64,000 nucleotides of DNA from Fagopyrum homotropicum (Eukaryota; Streptophyta; Magnoliopsida; Caryophyllales; Polygonaceae): NCBI GenBank assembly GCA_033239125.1, contig BSWB01000008.1, forward strand, positions 16,584,001 through 16,648,000. Direction: 5' to 3'. A program made the position numbers and the translations under genes. This document shows positions 9,512-21,387 of the stretch, in pieces (within the stretch, counting starts at the first letter, position 1; each line of letters starts with the position of its first letter). The notes under the pieces are model-generated. The model was not told the DNA's origin. It saw only the letters and a list, made by a program, of their open reading frames with translations, and did not search any database.

Positions 9512-11279
9512 TGTTCGCCCCTAGAGGTGTGTGCAAATAAGTTTTAAATTTATAAAACTAGAATCAAGCAGCGAACCCGCAGTGTACGGATCGATATAGT
9601 TAAGCAAGAATTCCAGAGTATCGAACACAGGGATTTGGGGGATTAAATCCAGTTGTAGGTTATCAAGCAAGTAAATATGGGAGTTTTGCAAATATTGGGA
9701 AAACAACAATCCTAAAGATCCAGGTATCCAGCTGTGGCAATTGATTCAAGATATACTTAATGACGTAAAGACAGAGTTGAGATATGCAAATGTATACTAA
9801 TGTAAGGTAATCTTACGGTGAAGTTCCAAAAACCTTATATAACTCACCTACAAGGCACTCTCTATACAGGTTGTTGAGGCTCAATATAGAAGGATTCTAG
9901 AGACGAGAATTAGTGTCAAATACCCAAACTTATAACCCAAGGATCAAGACTAACTTAACCGATTGAGGTTGTGACACTCACAATCGAGGTAGAGGTTGTT
10001 GAGGCTTCACTACCACCTAGAAAAGACAAGTCTAAACTAAGCTAAAGCAAATCTTTAACTTTAGATTAAAGTAAAAGCAGGTTCGTAGACTTAAGGGAAA
10101 TCACGGTTAGTTCTTGAGGTTCCACGGCCGTGGACTCAAGAACAGACCGTAATTTAGAATTGTCGGCGAATCTCTCTAACTCTCAGGGTCTAATCTGTTT
10201 GCGATCGATCTATCATCATCTAAGCCACAACTATCAACCCTTCACCTTAGAATTGTTAATGATTTTTAGCCAATAACAGTCATGTTGATATCAATTCAAG
10301 AATTAAAAGATAAAAAGATGAAAACTTTCAAGAACTTTCAATAATCTTCAATTCAATCTCAAAGTCACAAAGAGAACAAGTAATGTCAAAAGATTCAAAG
10401 TAAAACAAACAATCACCACCTTAGGAAAGAAGAGAAAACGGGATGTCAATCCGTTTTCCAAATCAAACCTAAACAAGAAGAGAGATCTTCTTGCAAAATC
10501 TTCCAAGAACTTCGATCTTCCGCCAATCCGGAGATCTCAACAGCAATCTCCACCAAAAGTGCGAGATTAGAGGAATTGCCAAACACGAACTTCGATCTCC
10601 CAAAGAGATGTCAATAATTCCAAGCAAGCTAAGCGAAGTGTAAGCGTGTCTAAGCGGTCCTAAGCGATGATGAATGAGGGTAAGCGGAGGTAAGCGAAGG
10701 TGTCGGATTCTTGCTTCGTCCGTCTTTTTATAGTGCAGGGCAAAATGTCGGCCCGGCCCAATCTTTAAAAGATCGTGGCTTCAAAGTGTGGCGAAAAGAT
10801 TCGCCAAGATCACGGTCGTGGAAGTGTTCCACGACCGTAATTTGGAGCGTGGAAACAAATACGGTTTGCACCATATGTTCCACGGCCGTGTAATCATCTG
10901 GAATGAACATGAATTTCTGACTCCAAATCCACGGTCGTGGAATTGAACGTGGAACGTAATACGGTCGTGATTTAGAGCGTGGTTTAGGGCAAGAACGTGA
11001 TTCTTCCCTAAACTCGTGCATTCCTCAAGCTAAGACTCCAATTTGCTTCCAAAGAATGTCCTCAATCCATGGACATATCAACTCAACTCTCCTTTCCTCG
11101 ATTCCGTTCGGAAATAGCTCCAAATCACCTATAATCAACATAGAACTAGTGTAGACATCCATATTGACAATATAGGTAATACTAGCTCACATATGCACAA
11201 AGTTCAATCAAAGACTATCAATATGAATCAAATACGTTTAGAAAACGTGCCTAAAATATCACAATATTTCATGCTAACA
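9512..11279 (-). repeat. 5' LTR of element A (1768 bp)
   Basis: In element sense it begins TGTTAGCATG and ends GGGGCGAACA. It is closely similar to both LTRs of H, so A and H belong to one subfamily; B and D are more distant. It carries dyads at 10122-10133, 10880-10891 and 10929-10940, and two direct copies of a CTCAACAACCT motif. A promoter must lie here by analogy with other LTRs; the TATA box cannot be fixed, though a TATAAAAAGACGG stretch (minus strand, near 10725-10737) is the best candidate because it recurs at the equivalent place in B, D and H. Confidence 0.93.
10725..10737 (-). promoter_or_regulatory. Candidate LTR TATA box of the A/H subfamily
   Basis: On the minus strand the sequence reads TATAAAAAGACGG in the middle of the LTR. 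The equivalent stretch is present at about 13200 (B), 23271 (D), 52597 and 56301 (H), with the same spacing from the dyad cluster just upstream. Position and conservation fit a core promoter; no transcript start is known. Confidence 0.45.
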
Positions 11280-11304
11280 CCCGCCGCCGCCAGCACCGCA
11301 GTGA
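11280..11304 (+). pseudogene. Third-ORF C-terminal tail of element B, cut by insertion of A
   Basis: Only the Pro-rich tail (PPPPAPQ) and the TGA at 11302-11304 remain. The same tail ends the third ORFs of A, D and H. The break at 11279/11280 is the LTR end of A. Confidence 0.8.
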
Positions 11305-12652
11305 TTTGATGCATGACCGTTCGTTTTAGACATTCCCGCCACCACTTTGTGAGTTCCTTTTTCTTTTCTTTCTTTTCTTTCTTTCTTTTGAACATTAGGG
11401 ACAATGTTCGTCCTAAGTATGGGGTGGGATGTACTAAAAGTTTGTAATACCTCTACTTACTATGCTTGCTTTCATTCGAGACTATCATTGCATGTTCATT
11501 ATGTGTTTCACGTTTCATTATCGCATTGCATGAAAAAGAACTTGAAAAAAAACCATAAAAATTGAAAAATTTTGAAAAATTTTGTGCTTCTAATGAATTG
11601 AGATGATTTCTATGATAATCACTACTTGTGAATTGAGTTTGATGACAATTGCATGCTTAAAAGAATTGTGAATTGAAAAGAATTTGAATGAATGAGTTTT
11701 ACCTCTTTTACAAGTTTCATAATGTGATAAATGTTACCTAAATCATGTTGAGAAATTGAAGTTGAAATCACACTATAAGTTCTTATACTTCTTGTTGAGA
11801 TGATTAAGGCAATTCGATGTTTCTTTCTTCTTTCTTTGATCATTTTAGCTCCTCTTTGAAATATTAGCCTCCTTTACCTATCCGGGAACTTGGAGAAGTG
11901 AATGAAAAAGGCATGTTTGATGTGGGAGGGCCATGAGAGCAATTATTTGCAATCAAAAGAATAGAAAGAAATTGTAGGTTTGGGGAAGTCAATCATGACG
12001 ATGAGTAACTCGGCACCATTCACATAGCCGGGTGTTTGTGTCTTGCCAAAGTCGAATTGAGCGATATTCCTAGCGGATTATGGTATGTGCGCTAAGGGTT
12101 TGAGGCATCTCATAAAAAATTGAGAAACGCCAATCTCCTAGGCTTCGGTTTTTGTGCACCTCTGTCCATAACTCCAAAAGTAAAGTCGAAAAATGAAAAG
12201 AAGAGAGCGAAGCTCTAATGTTGAAGTGTTGCGGAAACCGCATAAGAAGAAGAAGGTAGTTGTCCACTTTCCCGGATTTATGCACCACATTCCCTTAAAG
12301 TCTTCCCTTCCCTTCCATATTCTAGACCTTTTCTTTGGAAGTCCTTAAGATCAAAAGAATGTTATATGACTTTGTGATCTAAATTGAAGTTTCTTATGAT
12401 TGATTTTGATAATGTTTGAAGGTTATGATGCTTGTTTAGAAGTTAAATTGATTCATGAATTTTCTTTTCTTTTTACTTTTTGATTGAGTATGTGAAAGTT
12501 TGATTAACGATTGAAGCAAAGTTTGAGAATGATCTATTCTTTAGAAGGCACATTCATCCAAAAGAAGGTACACATATTTCATCCTAACTTTTGTTTAAAG
12601 CTTTTTAAAAGACCTTGCTTAGGGACAAGCAAGTATTAAGTATGGGGTTATT
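11305..12652 (+). other. 3' untranslated region of element B
   Basis: About 1350 bp without a credible ORF. AAGTATGGGG occurs at 11415-11424, and again at 12638-12647 as the polypurine tract before the LTR. The covarying hairpin (AGAGC, GAA, GCTCT) is at 12204-12216. The cross-family conserved block lies at about 11965-12165. Confidence 0.75.
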
Positions 12653-14445
12653 AGTTAGCATGAAATATTGTGATACTTTAGGCACGTTTTCTAAACGTAT
12701 TTGATTCATATTGATAGTCTTTGATTGAGCTTTGTTGCATATGTGAGCTAGTATTGCCTATATTGTCGATATGGATGTCTACACTAGCTTTATGTTGAAA
12801 TATAGGTGATTGAGAGTCATTTCCGAACGGAATCGAGCAAAGAAGAGTTGATTGAATATGTCCATGGATTGAGGGCATTATTAGGAGCAAATTGGAGTTC
12901 AACTTGAGGAATGCACGAGGCTAGGGAAGAATCACGTTCTTGCCCTAAACCACGCTCTAAAATACGGCCGTACTACAAACCACGTTTAGTTCCACGGCCG
13001 TGGAAGTATGCAAAGAGAGGCGTGATGCATTCCAGTAACTATTACGGTCGTGGAACATATGGTCCAAACCATGACACAATCCACGCTCTAAATTACGGTC
13101 GTGGAAACTTCCACGACCGTGATCTTGGCGATCTTTTTCACCATATTTTGAAGCCACGATCTTTTGAAGATTGGGCCGGGCCGATATTTTATCTTTCCCT
13201 ATAAAAAGACGGACAAAGCAAGATTCCGTCAACCCCGTGTACACCACGCTTACAAGGTCGCTTAGGGATTTTTGGTAATCCACGCTTCATCTTCGCTTAG
13301 CGGCATCGATCGATGCCTTAGCCCTCGCTTGGAAGTATTGACATCTCATTGGAGATCGAAGTTCGCGTTTGGGAATCGCCCTAATCTCGCACTTTTGGTG
13401 GAGATTACTGTTGAGATCTCCGGATTAGCGGAAGATCGAAACTTTCGGAAGATTGTTGCAAGAAGACCTCTCTTCTTGTTTAGGTTTGATTTGGAAAACG
13501 GATTGACATCCCGTTTCCCTTCTTTCCTAAGATTGTGATCGTTTGCTTTATTTTGAATCCATTGACAATATTTGTTCTTGGTTGTGACTTTGAGATTGAT
13601 TCGAAGTTTATTGAAAGTTTTCGGAAGTTTTCATCTTTTTATCTTTTAAATCTTGAATTGATATCAACATGATGGTTATTGGCTAAAAACCCTTAACAAT
13701 TCTAAGGTGAAGGGTTGATAGTTGTGGCTTAGATGATGATAGATCGATCGTAAACAGATTAGACCCTGAGAGTTAGAGAGAATCGTTGACGAACCCTAAA
13801 TTACGGGCTGTTCTTGAGTTCCACGACCGTGGAGTCTCAAGATCCAACCGTAATTTCCCTTAAGTTTACGAACCTGCTTTTACTTTAATCCAAAGTTAAA
13901 GATTTGCTTTAACTTAGTTTAGACTTGTCTTTTCTAGGTGGTAGTGAAGCCTCAACAACCTCTACCTCGATTGTGAGTGTCACAACCGTAATCGGCTAAG
14001 TTAGTCTTGATCCTTGGATTACAAGTTTGGGTATTTGATACTAATTCTCACCTTTAGAACCTTTCTATATTGAAGTCTCAACAACCTGTATAGAGAGTGT
14101 CTTGTAGGTGAGTCATATAAGGTTTTTGGAACTTCACCGTACGATTACCTTACATTAGTATACCTTTGCATATCTCAACTCTGTCTTTATATCATTAGTA
14201 TATCTTGAATCGATTGCCACAGCTGGATACTTGGATCTTTAGGATTGTTGTTTTCCCAATATTTGCAAAACTCTCATATTTACTCGCTTGATAACCTGTA
14301 ATTGAATTTGTTCCCACCCAAATCCCTGTGTTCGATACTCTAGAATTCTTGCTTAACTACGTCGATCCGTACACTGCGGGTTCGCTTGCTTGATTCTAGT
14401 TTTATAAATTTAAAACTTATTTGCACACACCTCTAGGGGCGAACA
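12653..14445 (+). repeat. 3' LTR of element B (1793 bp)
   Basis: Homologous to the other family-1 LTRs over its whole length. The first base is A instead of T (AGTTAGCATG rather than TGTTAGCATG), a change in the terminal TG that integrase normally needs. Dyads lie at 12992-13003 and, as the variant CCACGACCGTGG, at 13821-13832. It ends GGGGCGAACA. Confidence 0.92.
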
Positions 14446-15925
14446 ATGGGCATGTGGTCAGCAACAAGAGCCCGGCTGGAGCTCGTAGCGTATCTCTCAA
14501 CAATGGCCACCTTAGGCTGTCTCGGAACGAAAGGGTCAGCCGGTATGTATAGCTAGGAGAGTTCATCTCCAAGTGGAAGCAGCCGGGGGAGGTATGTAAT
14601 GTGGCTCCCATCTGCCAATGAGAGCCAAAAGAAGTTCTCCTCGTCTCTCTTGAGGAGCTTGCACCTCCTCAACATCCCTTCCGTGTAAAGTGGGGCCTCT
14701 AACCCATCATCCAAGTCGGAGAGGTCCATCACATGTGAAGCGATCAAGGAGATCACCCCACCACCCACAATTTCTCGTGGCTCGTTCTTCCGAGTCCGCT
14801 TCAAAGCGGTAAGGAAGAGGTATGGCCAATCCGGCACCTTGTCGTTCATGGGGAGGCAGACGTACAACAGTGGAAGGTCCTTGAGAGCGACCTTGTTCTC
14901 CTCCTTGTGCCCATAGAAGACACTCATGAAGATCTTGGAGATGAGCCTCAAGTAGGGGTGAGTGAGTTTGTTGGAATACTCACCCCCAGCATGAAACTCG
15001 GATCTGGTGGCGGCCTGCCAAAACTCGCACAAGTCGGGTGTCGGAACGGGTTCCAACCAGTTCTCGGAGGTGCAAATAGTTACCCCAAATGCCTCCTGCA
15101 GTTGGGAGTAGTCCAATTTATACTTTCTCTTGTTGAACTTGAATGAAAGTCCAACACAAATATGGTCCTCCTTTTCCATGGTGAAGGTGGCGATGAATTG
15201 GCGGCTGAGATCGGGGTATGTTGGGGAATTCATGTCCAGAAATTCACCGAGCCCAACATTGGTGGGGAATGTCTGCATGCTCTCCAACATGCCCAATTTT
15301 TCCAAAGTAGGAACGTGCAAAAACCGAGTTGCATACACAATCCGATCTTGCATAATCTTATACCACTCCTTCTCAGCTTCCGACAACTTGTATTTCCTCT
15401 GGTTTTCTATTTCTTGCAAGAAATCAAGCAATGAATTAGAAAGTTCACAATTTTGAGAAAGAAATGAACCCTCTGTTGATATTTTTGCAGGGGCGGCTGA
15501 AGGATGCGCAGGGGCGGCGAGGCGTAGGGGCGGCAACTTGCAGGCGCAGGGGCGGGAGAAGTGCAGAGGGCAATTTCTGACAGCGACGAAGGTGGTGGAG
15601 CTGGGGAGCCCTGTGGTAGCTTCTTGCTGGTGGAGACGTCGCCGGAGATGATGAGTAGTGGAGGGAAGAGTGTGTGAGGGGGAAAGGGTTGTGGCATTAG
15701 GTTTTTGAGAGATTAAGGGAGGTGTTGATGGAGAGCGGGGGACAGTGGTGCAGGGATGGCTGGTGGTTGTGGTGCTGACTTGGTGGCGCAGAGGTGTGAT
15801 GGAGACGGTTTGTGAGAATTCCGGTGAGGGTGCAGGGGCGTTTGTGAGGGGGAGAGGTTTGAGAGAGTTGAGGTGATAGAGAGAGATTGGTGGGATAGTT
15901 ACGGGTTCCTCATGTCCTCCACGGC
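14446..15925 (-). pseudogene. Fragment C: third-ORF protein of another Athila lineage, truncated at both ends
   Basis: A minus-strand reading frame open from the palindrome to a TAG at 14553-14555; the same frame then stays open to the B LTR at 14446, so the TAG looks like an internal nonsense codon. A Pro/Ser/Thr-rich N-terminal part is followed by a conserved core beginning near ENQRKYKLSEAEKEW. The core has an Athila ORF-1-like pattern (a YPDLSRQF region, a PLLYVCLP segment and a GGGVISLIASH box matching GGIVTHIA of A and G). It is more distant from A and G than they are from each other. No start codon can be assigned: the 5' end runs into the head-on junction with D. No LTR, gag or pol of this lineage is in the window. 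Confidence 0.75.
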
Positions 15926-15950
15926 CGTGGAGGACATGAGGAACCCGTAA
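15899..15950. repeat. Perfect 52-bp palindrome at the C/D junction
   Basis: Two 26-base arms with no spacer and no mismatch, centred between 15924 and 15925 on the dyad CCACGGCCGTGG. The left arm belongs to the leader of the minus-strand third ORF (C), the right arm to the PR-RT linker of plus-strand pol (D). Outside the arms the two sides are unrelated. Confidence 0.97.
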
Positions 15951-15952
15951 TT

Positions 15953-18900
15953 TTGGGCGTGGAAAGGGGTGATCGAGACACTTCTTCAACTTCTTCTGAT
16001 TCTTCTCCCACACATTCAACACCCTTAGAAACTTCTAAGGAGACATCGGATGCTCCTCAAGGATCATTGGAAGCTCCGAAAGCGATGGAACTAAAACCAC
16101 TTCCTACTCATCTAAGGTACGCTTTTCTAGGACCTAATTCTACCTTTCCGGTTATTGTTAGTTCCGATCTAAGCATAGATGAACATAATCAGCTCATGAT
16201 TGTCCTTAGGAAACATAGAAAAGCTTTAGGATATACTATTGAGGATTTAGTAGGAATTAAACCCTCCCTATGCATGCATAAGATATTAATGGAGGAAGAC
16301 TTTAGGACTTCAAGACAACCTCAAAGGCGGTTGAATCCGACCATGAAGGAGGTTGTAAAGAAGGAAATTCTTAAACTTCTTGATGCAGGTATCATCTATC
16401 CTATCTCCGATAGTAAGTGGGTGAGTCCGGTTCAAGTAGTTCCGAAGAAGGGAGGAATGACGGTCATCACCAACAAAAACAACGAACTCATTCCTACCCG
16501 AACCGTGACAAGATGGCGGATGTGCATAGACTACCGCAAGCTCAACAACGCAACGAGGAAGGATCACTTCCCATTGCCATTCATCGATCAAATGCTTGAA
16601 AGGTTAGCGCAACATTCGCATTTCTGCTATCTTGACGGCTATAGTGGTTTCTTTCAGATTCCGATACACCCGGATGATCAAGAGAAGACCACATTCACGT
16701 GTCCATGGGGTACGTTTGCTTATAGGAGAATGCCGTTCGGGCTTTGCAACGCCCCAGCCACCTTTCAACGGTGCATGATGGCCATCTTCTCCGAATACAT
16801 AGAGGAAATCATGGAAGTCTTCATGGACAACTTCTCCGTATACGGTTCCTCTTTTAACGATTGCCTTTCTAACCTTTCTCTTGTTTTGCAAAGGTGTGAA
16901 GACACTAACCTAGTTCTTAATTGGGAGAAGTGTCAATTTATGGTTAAGGAAGGAATTGTATTAGGTCACTTAATCTCTAGTAGAGGGATAGAAGTAGATA
17001 AAGCTAAGATAGAGACCATAGAGAAACTTCCTCCCCCAACTTCGGTGAAAGGGATAAGAAGTTTCCTAGGACATGCTGGATTCTATAGACGTTTCATTAA
17101 AGACTTTTCTAAAATATCAAAACCGCTCACTAATCTATTGATGAAGGATGTAGTTTTTGAGTTTTCGCAGGAATGTTTGGATGCGTTTAACACAATTCGG
17201 CAAGCTCTAATTTCAGCACCCATTATCCAACCTCCGGATTGGACTCTTCCCTTCGAGGTTATGTGCGATGCTAGTGACGTAGCTATAGGAGCTGTTCTTG
17301 GACAACGAAAGGAAGGGCGAACCCATGCCATATACTATGCTAGCAAGACGCTAGATGAAGCGCAACTCAACTACGCCACTACCGAAAAGGAGTTTTTAGC
17401 CATTGTCTATGCTATTGACAAGTTTCGCTCTTATCTTGTAGGTGCAAAGGTGATTGTCTACACGGATCATGCTGCGATCCGGTACCTCCTTGCGAAGAAA
17501 GACGCGAAGCCAAGGCTAATTAGATGGATTCTTCTCCTACAAGAATTCGATCTAGAGATCCGCGACAAGAAAGGTTCAGAAAATTCTGTTGCGGATCATT
17601 TGAGTCGCCTAACACATCTAGAGGACGACCATTTACCCATCGACGACTCCTTCCCGGACGAACACCTACACCTTATTGAGGAGTGCATCGATGTCATCTC
17701 CAAAGGTAACAAACCATGGTTTGTTGATTTTGTTAACTATTTGGTTTGTCAGGAGATACCACCCGGACTATCCTACGCACAAAGGAAGAAGTTCTTTAAG
17801 GATGTCCGGGAATACTTTTGGAACGAGCCTCTCCTCTTTAAGAGAGGTCCGGATGGCATCATTCGGCGATGTGTGCCGGAAGATGAGATGCAAAGTATCA
17901 TCCGTCATTGTCATTCACTACCTTGTGGAGGACACGCTAGTTCGAACAAGACTAGCGCAAAGGTATTGCAATCTGGATTCTTTTGGCCTACTTTATTTAG
18001 AGATGTGCAATCCTTTGTTTTTTGCTGCGATGCTTGCCAAAGAACAGGTAACATCTCTAGGAGGAATGAGATGCCCCTCAACAACATCCAAGAGGTGGAT
18101 ATTTTCGACGTTTGGGGAGTTGACTTCATGGGACCGTTCCCATCATCTTGTGGAAACCAATACATACTATTGGCAGTAGATTACATTTCTAGATGGGTAG
18201 AAGCAATTCCCTCTCCCACCAATGATGCCATGGTGGTGGTTAAGTTCTTTAACAAGACCATCTTCCCGCGATTTGGGACGCCAAGGACTATCATTAGTGA
18301 TGGAGGTTCTCACTTCATTGCCCGGCGCTTTGAAGCTCTTCTAGCTAAGTATGGGGTTACTCACAAGATCGCTACCCCTTACCATCCACAAATAAGTGGA
18401 TAAGTTGAGATCTCAAATAGGGAGATCAAAGGAATCTTAGAGAAGACGGTTTCAAGGACTAGGAAGGATTGGTCTTTGAAGCTTGACGATGCATTGTGGG
18501 CGTACCGGACTGCATACAAGACTCCCATAGGAACCACACCATACAACCTTGTGTATGGGAAGTCTTGTCACTTGCCGGTAGAGTTGGAGCACAAAGCGTT
18601 TTGGGCTATCCTTTGGTTGAATTTCAGCATGAAGGAAGCGGGAGAGAAGTGTCTCCTAGACCTTAATGAGCTGGACGAACTCCGCTTGAATGCTTATGAA
18701 AACGCTAAGATCTATAAGGAGAGAGCAAAGCGTTGGCATGATAAGCATATCATTCCAAAGGACTTCAAAGAAGGAGATCAAGTTCTCCTCTTCAATTCAA
18801 GGCTTCGTCTCTTTCCAGGTAAGCTTAAGTCTTGTTGGACCGGACCTTTTCTAATTAAGCGTATTTTCCCCCATGGTGCAGTTGAAGTATGGGGTGAAGC

Positions 18901-18991
18901 GGGTGGAAGCTTTAAGGTGAACGGCCAACGACTCAAGAAGTATACGCCGGAACTCCAAGTTGAAGAGTTCGCGCCTACCGCACTCGAATAA
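15953..18991 (+). pseudogene. pol: Element D pol remnant: RT, RNase H, integrase, with nonsense codon
   Basis: Begins in the linker before RT. It matches the A polyprotein closely through RT, RNase H and integrase. Two lesions stand out. The RT motif is FMDN: the second catalytic Asp codon is AAC at 16829-16831, which should abolish polymerisation. A TAA at 18401-18403 interrupts integrase a few residues before its catalytic Glu; the same frame continues to a normal stop at 18989-18991. The gag and protease parts are missing, not frameshifted. Confidence 0.92.
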
Positions 18992-19818
18992 GTGCGAGAT
19001 TGGTCTAGCTACGGACCTTAAACAAAGCGCTTCTTGGGAGGCAACCCAAGGTATTGCATTTCTGTTTTTGTTTTCGATTCATAGTTTAGCTTAGTTTAGA
19101 CGTTTCTCGCTTTGTTTGCTTTCGATTCCTTCCGGTATGTTCGTGTTTTTGGATGTAGGAACGATGGAAAAGGAAAAGGGAAGGATAATGTTGAAGAAAA
19201 GTGATGAAACTTGGACTTTAGAGCTTTACAGAGAGTTCCACGGCCTAAACCACGGTTGTGACAACTACAGTGACCGTAATTTCCAAAAGCCTTTGAAAAA
19301 TCACCAAAACCACGGTTCCGTACAATTCCACGGCCGTGGAACACCCCGACAGACCGTGATTTTCAAAAATTTGCCTGAGACTATATAAACCACGTTCTTC
19401 ACCAAAACACTCCACAAAAGCCTTTTCCACGACCCTAAAACGCCGAATCCACGACCCTCTCCCAAATCCTCGTTTCTTAATCGTTTTCAACGATTCTTCT
19501 TCCCAAATTGAAGCAAATTCGACCACCAACAAGATCCAAGCGACGAATCGAGCGGCAATTCACCAAGGAACGCGCAATTCGGATTTTAAAATCCGAACCC
19601 TAGGTTTTTCTACTCTTCTTGATCTTTGTCGATTTGGTTCGTTTTTGTTAGAGATTTTAGGAAGAACTGATTGAAATTGGAAGGAATTAGATTAGGACTG
19701 CCTGATTGTTGAAATTGAGAGTTGTTTGCTGAGATTTGCGAAAGAAATAGACAAACCACGGTTTCTGGAAGTTCCACGGCCGTGGAAAGGCTAGAACAGA
19801 CCGTGATTCTTGACAGTG
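18992..19818 (+). other. Spacer between pol and third ORF of element D
   Basis: Counterpart of 2708-3536 in A. The post-pol hairpin (CTTGGG, AGGCAA loop, CCCAAG) is at 19033-19050 and dyads lie at 19328-19339 and 19774-19785, the latter about 35 bp before the third-ORF start. No ORF is supported. Confidence 0.6.
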
Positions 19819-21387
19819 ATGGACTTTGTGAAGAGAGTTTCGGGGAGAATTAAGGAGAAAAAGAATGACCAGAACAAGAAGAGGAAGGGTAATCCCTCTT
19901 CTTCTTCATCCTCTAGAGCACCACCACCCTCTTCCTCTTCACCTCCATCTTCACCTTCATCACCCTCACCTCCTAGCCCTAGAGTCCCGACTATACATGA
20001 GGATCACCTCGCGGCATTCGAGAGGATTGAGGAGAGGGCTGTGATTGGTCCTAGGTACCTATTGTTGGAGGATCTAGCTCCTCTTAACATCATAGATGAC
20101 CTCACTTGGCTCTTGGATATAGCCGGACTAGTTGTCTTCTCGGCTATCCGAGAAGACGCGTATGAGGAGATTACGAGGGAGGTTGTGACGTCTTTTCAGC
20201 ACAGCCATGTAGATAGGACCATTTCTTTCCGTCTCATGGAAAGAAACTATGACTTTTCCATTCGTGAGTTCGGGACCTTCTTTGGGTTCCATGAGACCTT
20301 TAACGGTCGCTTTCCTAGTGGCGTTTACGCCAAGGACTTTTGGGAGGAGGTAGCGATGATCTACGCCAGCGAGGACCGCTGGCAACCTGCTGACACCAAG
20401 GCTAAGTTGATGTACCACTTAGCCTTGAAGATTGCTCACCGTGTTCTTTCGGAGTGTCTCTTTCCTCAGACGGAGACGCCCCAAAAGATCAAGACGGATG
20501 AGCTCTTTTTGCTGTATTCTATGCTGTACGGGCGCTGAGCTGACTGTGCCACCCTCTTAGCTGCTACTATGAGCAAGCTCAAGAACAAGAGGAAGGGCAA
20601 CATTGGATATGGTGGGATAGTTACCCACCTTGCTAGGGCATTGGGAGTTGATTTTTCTACGTGTACTCGCATACCAGCCGTACCTTTAGGACTCCATGCC
20701 TTCATGACTAGGGGTCTCATCTTCCCCACACATAGAGGTCCGCCTTATGCGGCCATGCCTTGGGAGAGCAGGACGGGTAGGGGTATTGAGTGGCTACAGG
20801 AGTATTCCATTATGGCGGGACGCCATAATTGGAAGGAGACGTTCGCTGCCATGCATGAGAATAGGATTGCAGCTCCCCCATACGTCCCACCACCAGTAGT
20901 TGAGGAGGAGGAGATGAGAGATCAGTTTGAGGGTGGAGGAGGAGCCGAGCAAGAGTTTGGCACGTTTCCGGATCAGCCGGATGCGGCCCCCGATGAGCCT
21001 AGACGTTCTCCACGTCCAGCTAGAGCTTTAGGCTCGTCTTCTCGCCGTGCCAGCGTGAGTGAGAGGCCCACATGGTCTGAGACACCTCCTGCATGGTATG
21101 GAGCTCCACCTCCATGGGCTACACAGGTACCATCTGCACCAGCACCAGCACCAGCACCGTCCGACGCTCCAGCATGGTACAGCCATCCTCCGGGATGGTA
21201 TGAGCAGATGCCGGATTGGGCTACTGGTCTTTCGGAGAGAGTAGGAGCATTGGAGATCCGAGCCGATGCTAGAGATGGACGCTTGGACGACCTCGATCAC
21301 ATGATGAGAGACGTCTACCGCCAGCAGTTTGGGCGGTTTTATGATCCTAGCTTCTCTCCATTCCCGCCTCCACCAGCGCCGCAGTGA
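19819..21387 (+). pseudogene. Element D third ORF with one nonsense codon
   Basis: Homologous over its whole length to the 522-codon ORF of A. The start is the ATG at 19819 (MDFVKRVSG); an upstream in-frame TTG is not used as the start. A TGA at 20536-20538 splits it after about 239 codons, just past the TETPQKI segment; an Arg codon stands there in A, so a CGA to TGA transition of a methylated CpG is likely. The frame then remains open through the GGIVTHLA box to the TGA at 21385-21387. Confidence 0.9.

Larger units (their letters stand above)
1..11279 (-). mobile_element. Element A: Athila-like Ty3/gypsy LTR retrotransposon, left end outside window
   Basis: In element order (right to left): 5' LTR 9512-11279, tRNA-Asp PBS 9488-9505, gag-pol 9410-3537, spacer 3536-2708, third ORF 2707-1139, 3' UTR 1138-1. 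The 3' UTR of relative H is about 1350 bp, so the missing 3' LTR of A should begin about 200 bp left of base 1. Both ORFs are uninterrupted, so A is the only element here that could be autonomous. Its LTR ends cleanly (TG...CA) at 11279 against the third-ORF tail of element B, which marks an insertion; the target duplication should be 11280-11284 (CCCGC) and be repeated beyond its off-window 3' LTR. The Athila assignment rests on the tRNA-Asp PBS, the long spacer and the extra ORF downstream of integrase. Confidence 0.93.
11280..14445 (+). mobile_element. Element B: Athila-like fragment (3' end only), split by element A
   Basis: Holds the last seven codons and stop of a third ORF, a 3' UTR and a 3' LTR. 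The remainder must lie left of the window beyond element A, which interrupted it. The LTR ends in GAACA at 14445 and is followed by ATGGG in fragment C; the clean end with no PBS afterwards shows this is a 3' LTR and that B was itself inserted into C. The expected target duplication is ATGGG (14446-14450), to be matched beyond B's off-window 5' LTR. Confidence 0.85.

Noticed and set aside
15953..16022. ATG at 16022 as the start of the minus-strand C ORF (489 codons)
   Set aside because: The first codons are antisense to D pol and cross the palindromic junction, so this start is an artefact of the fusion.
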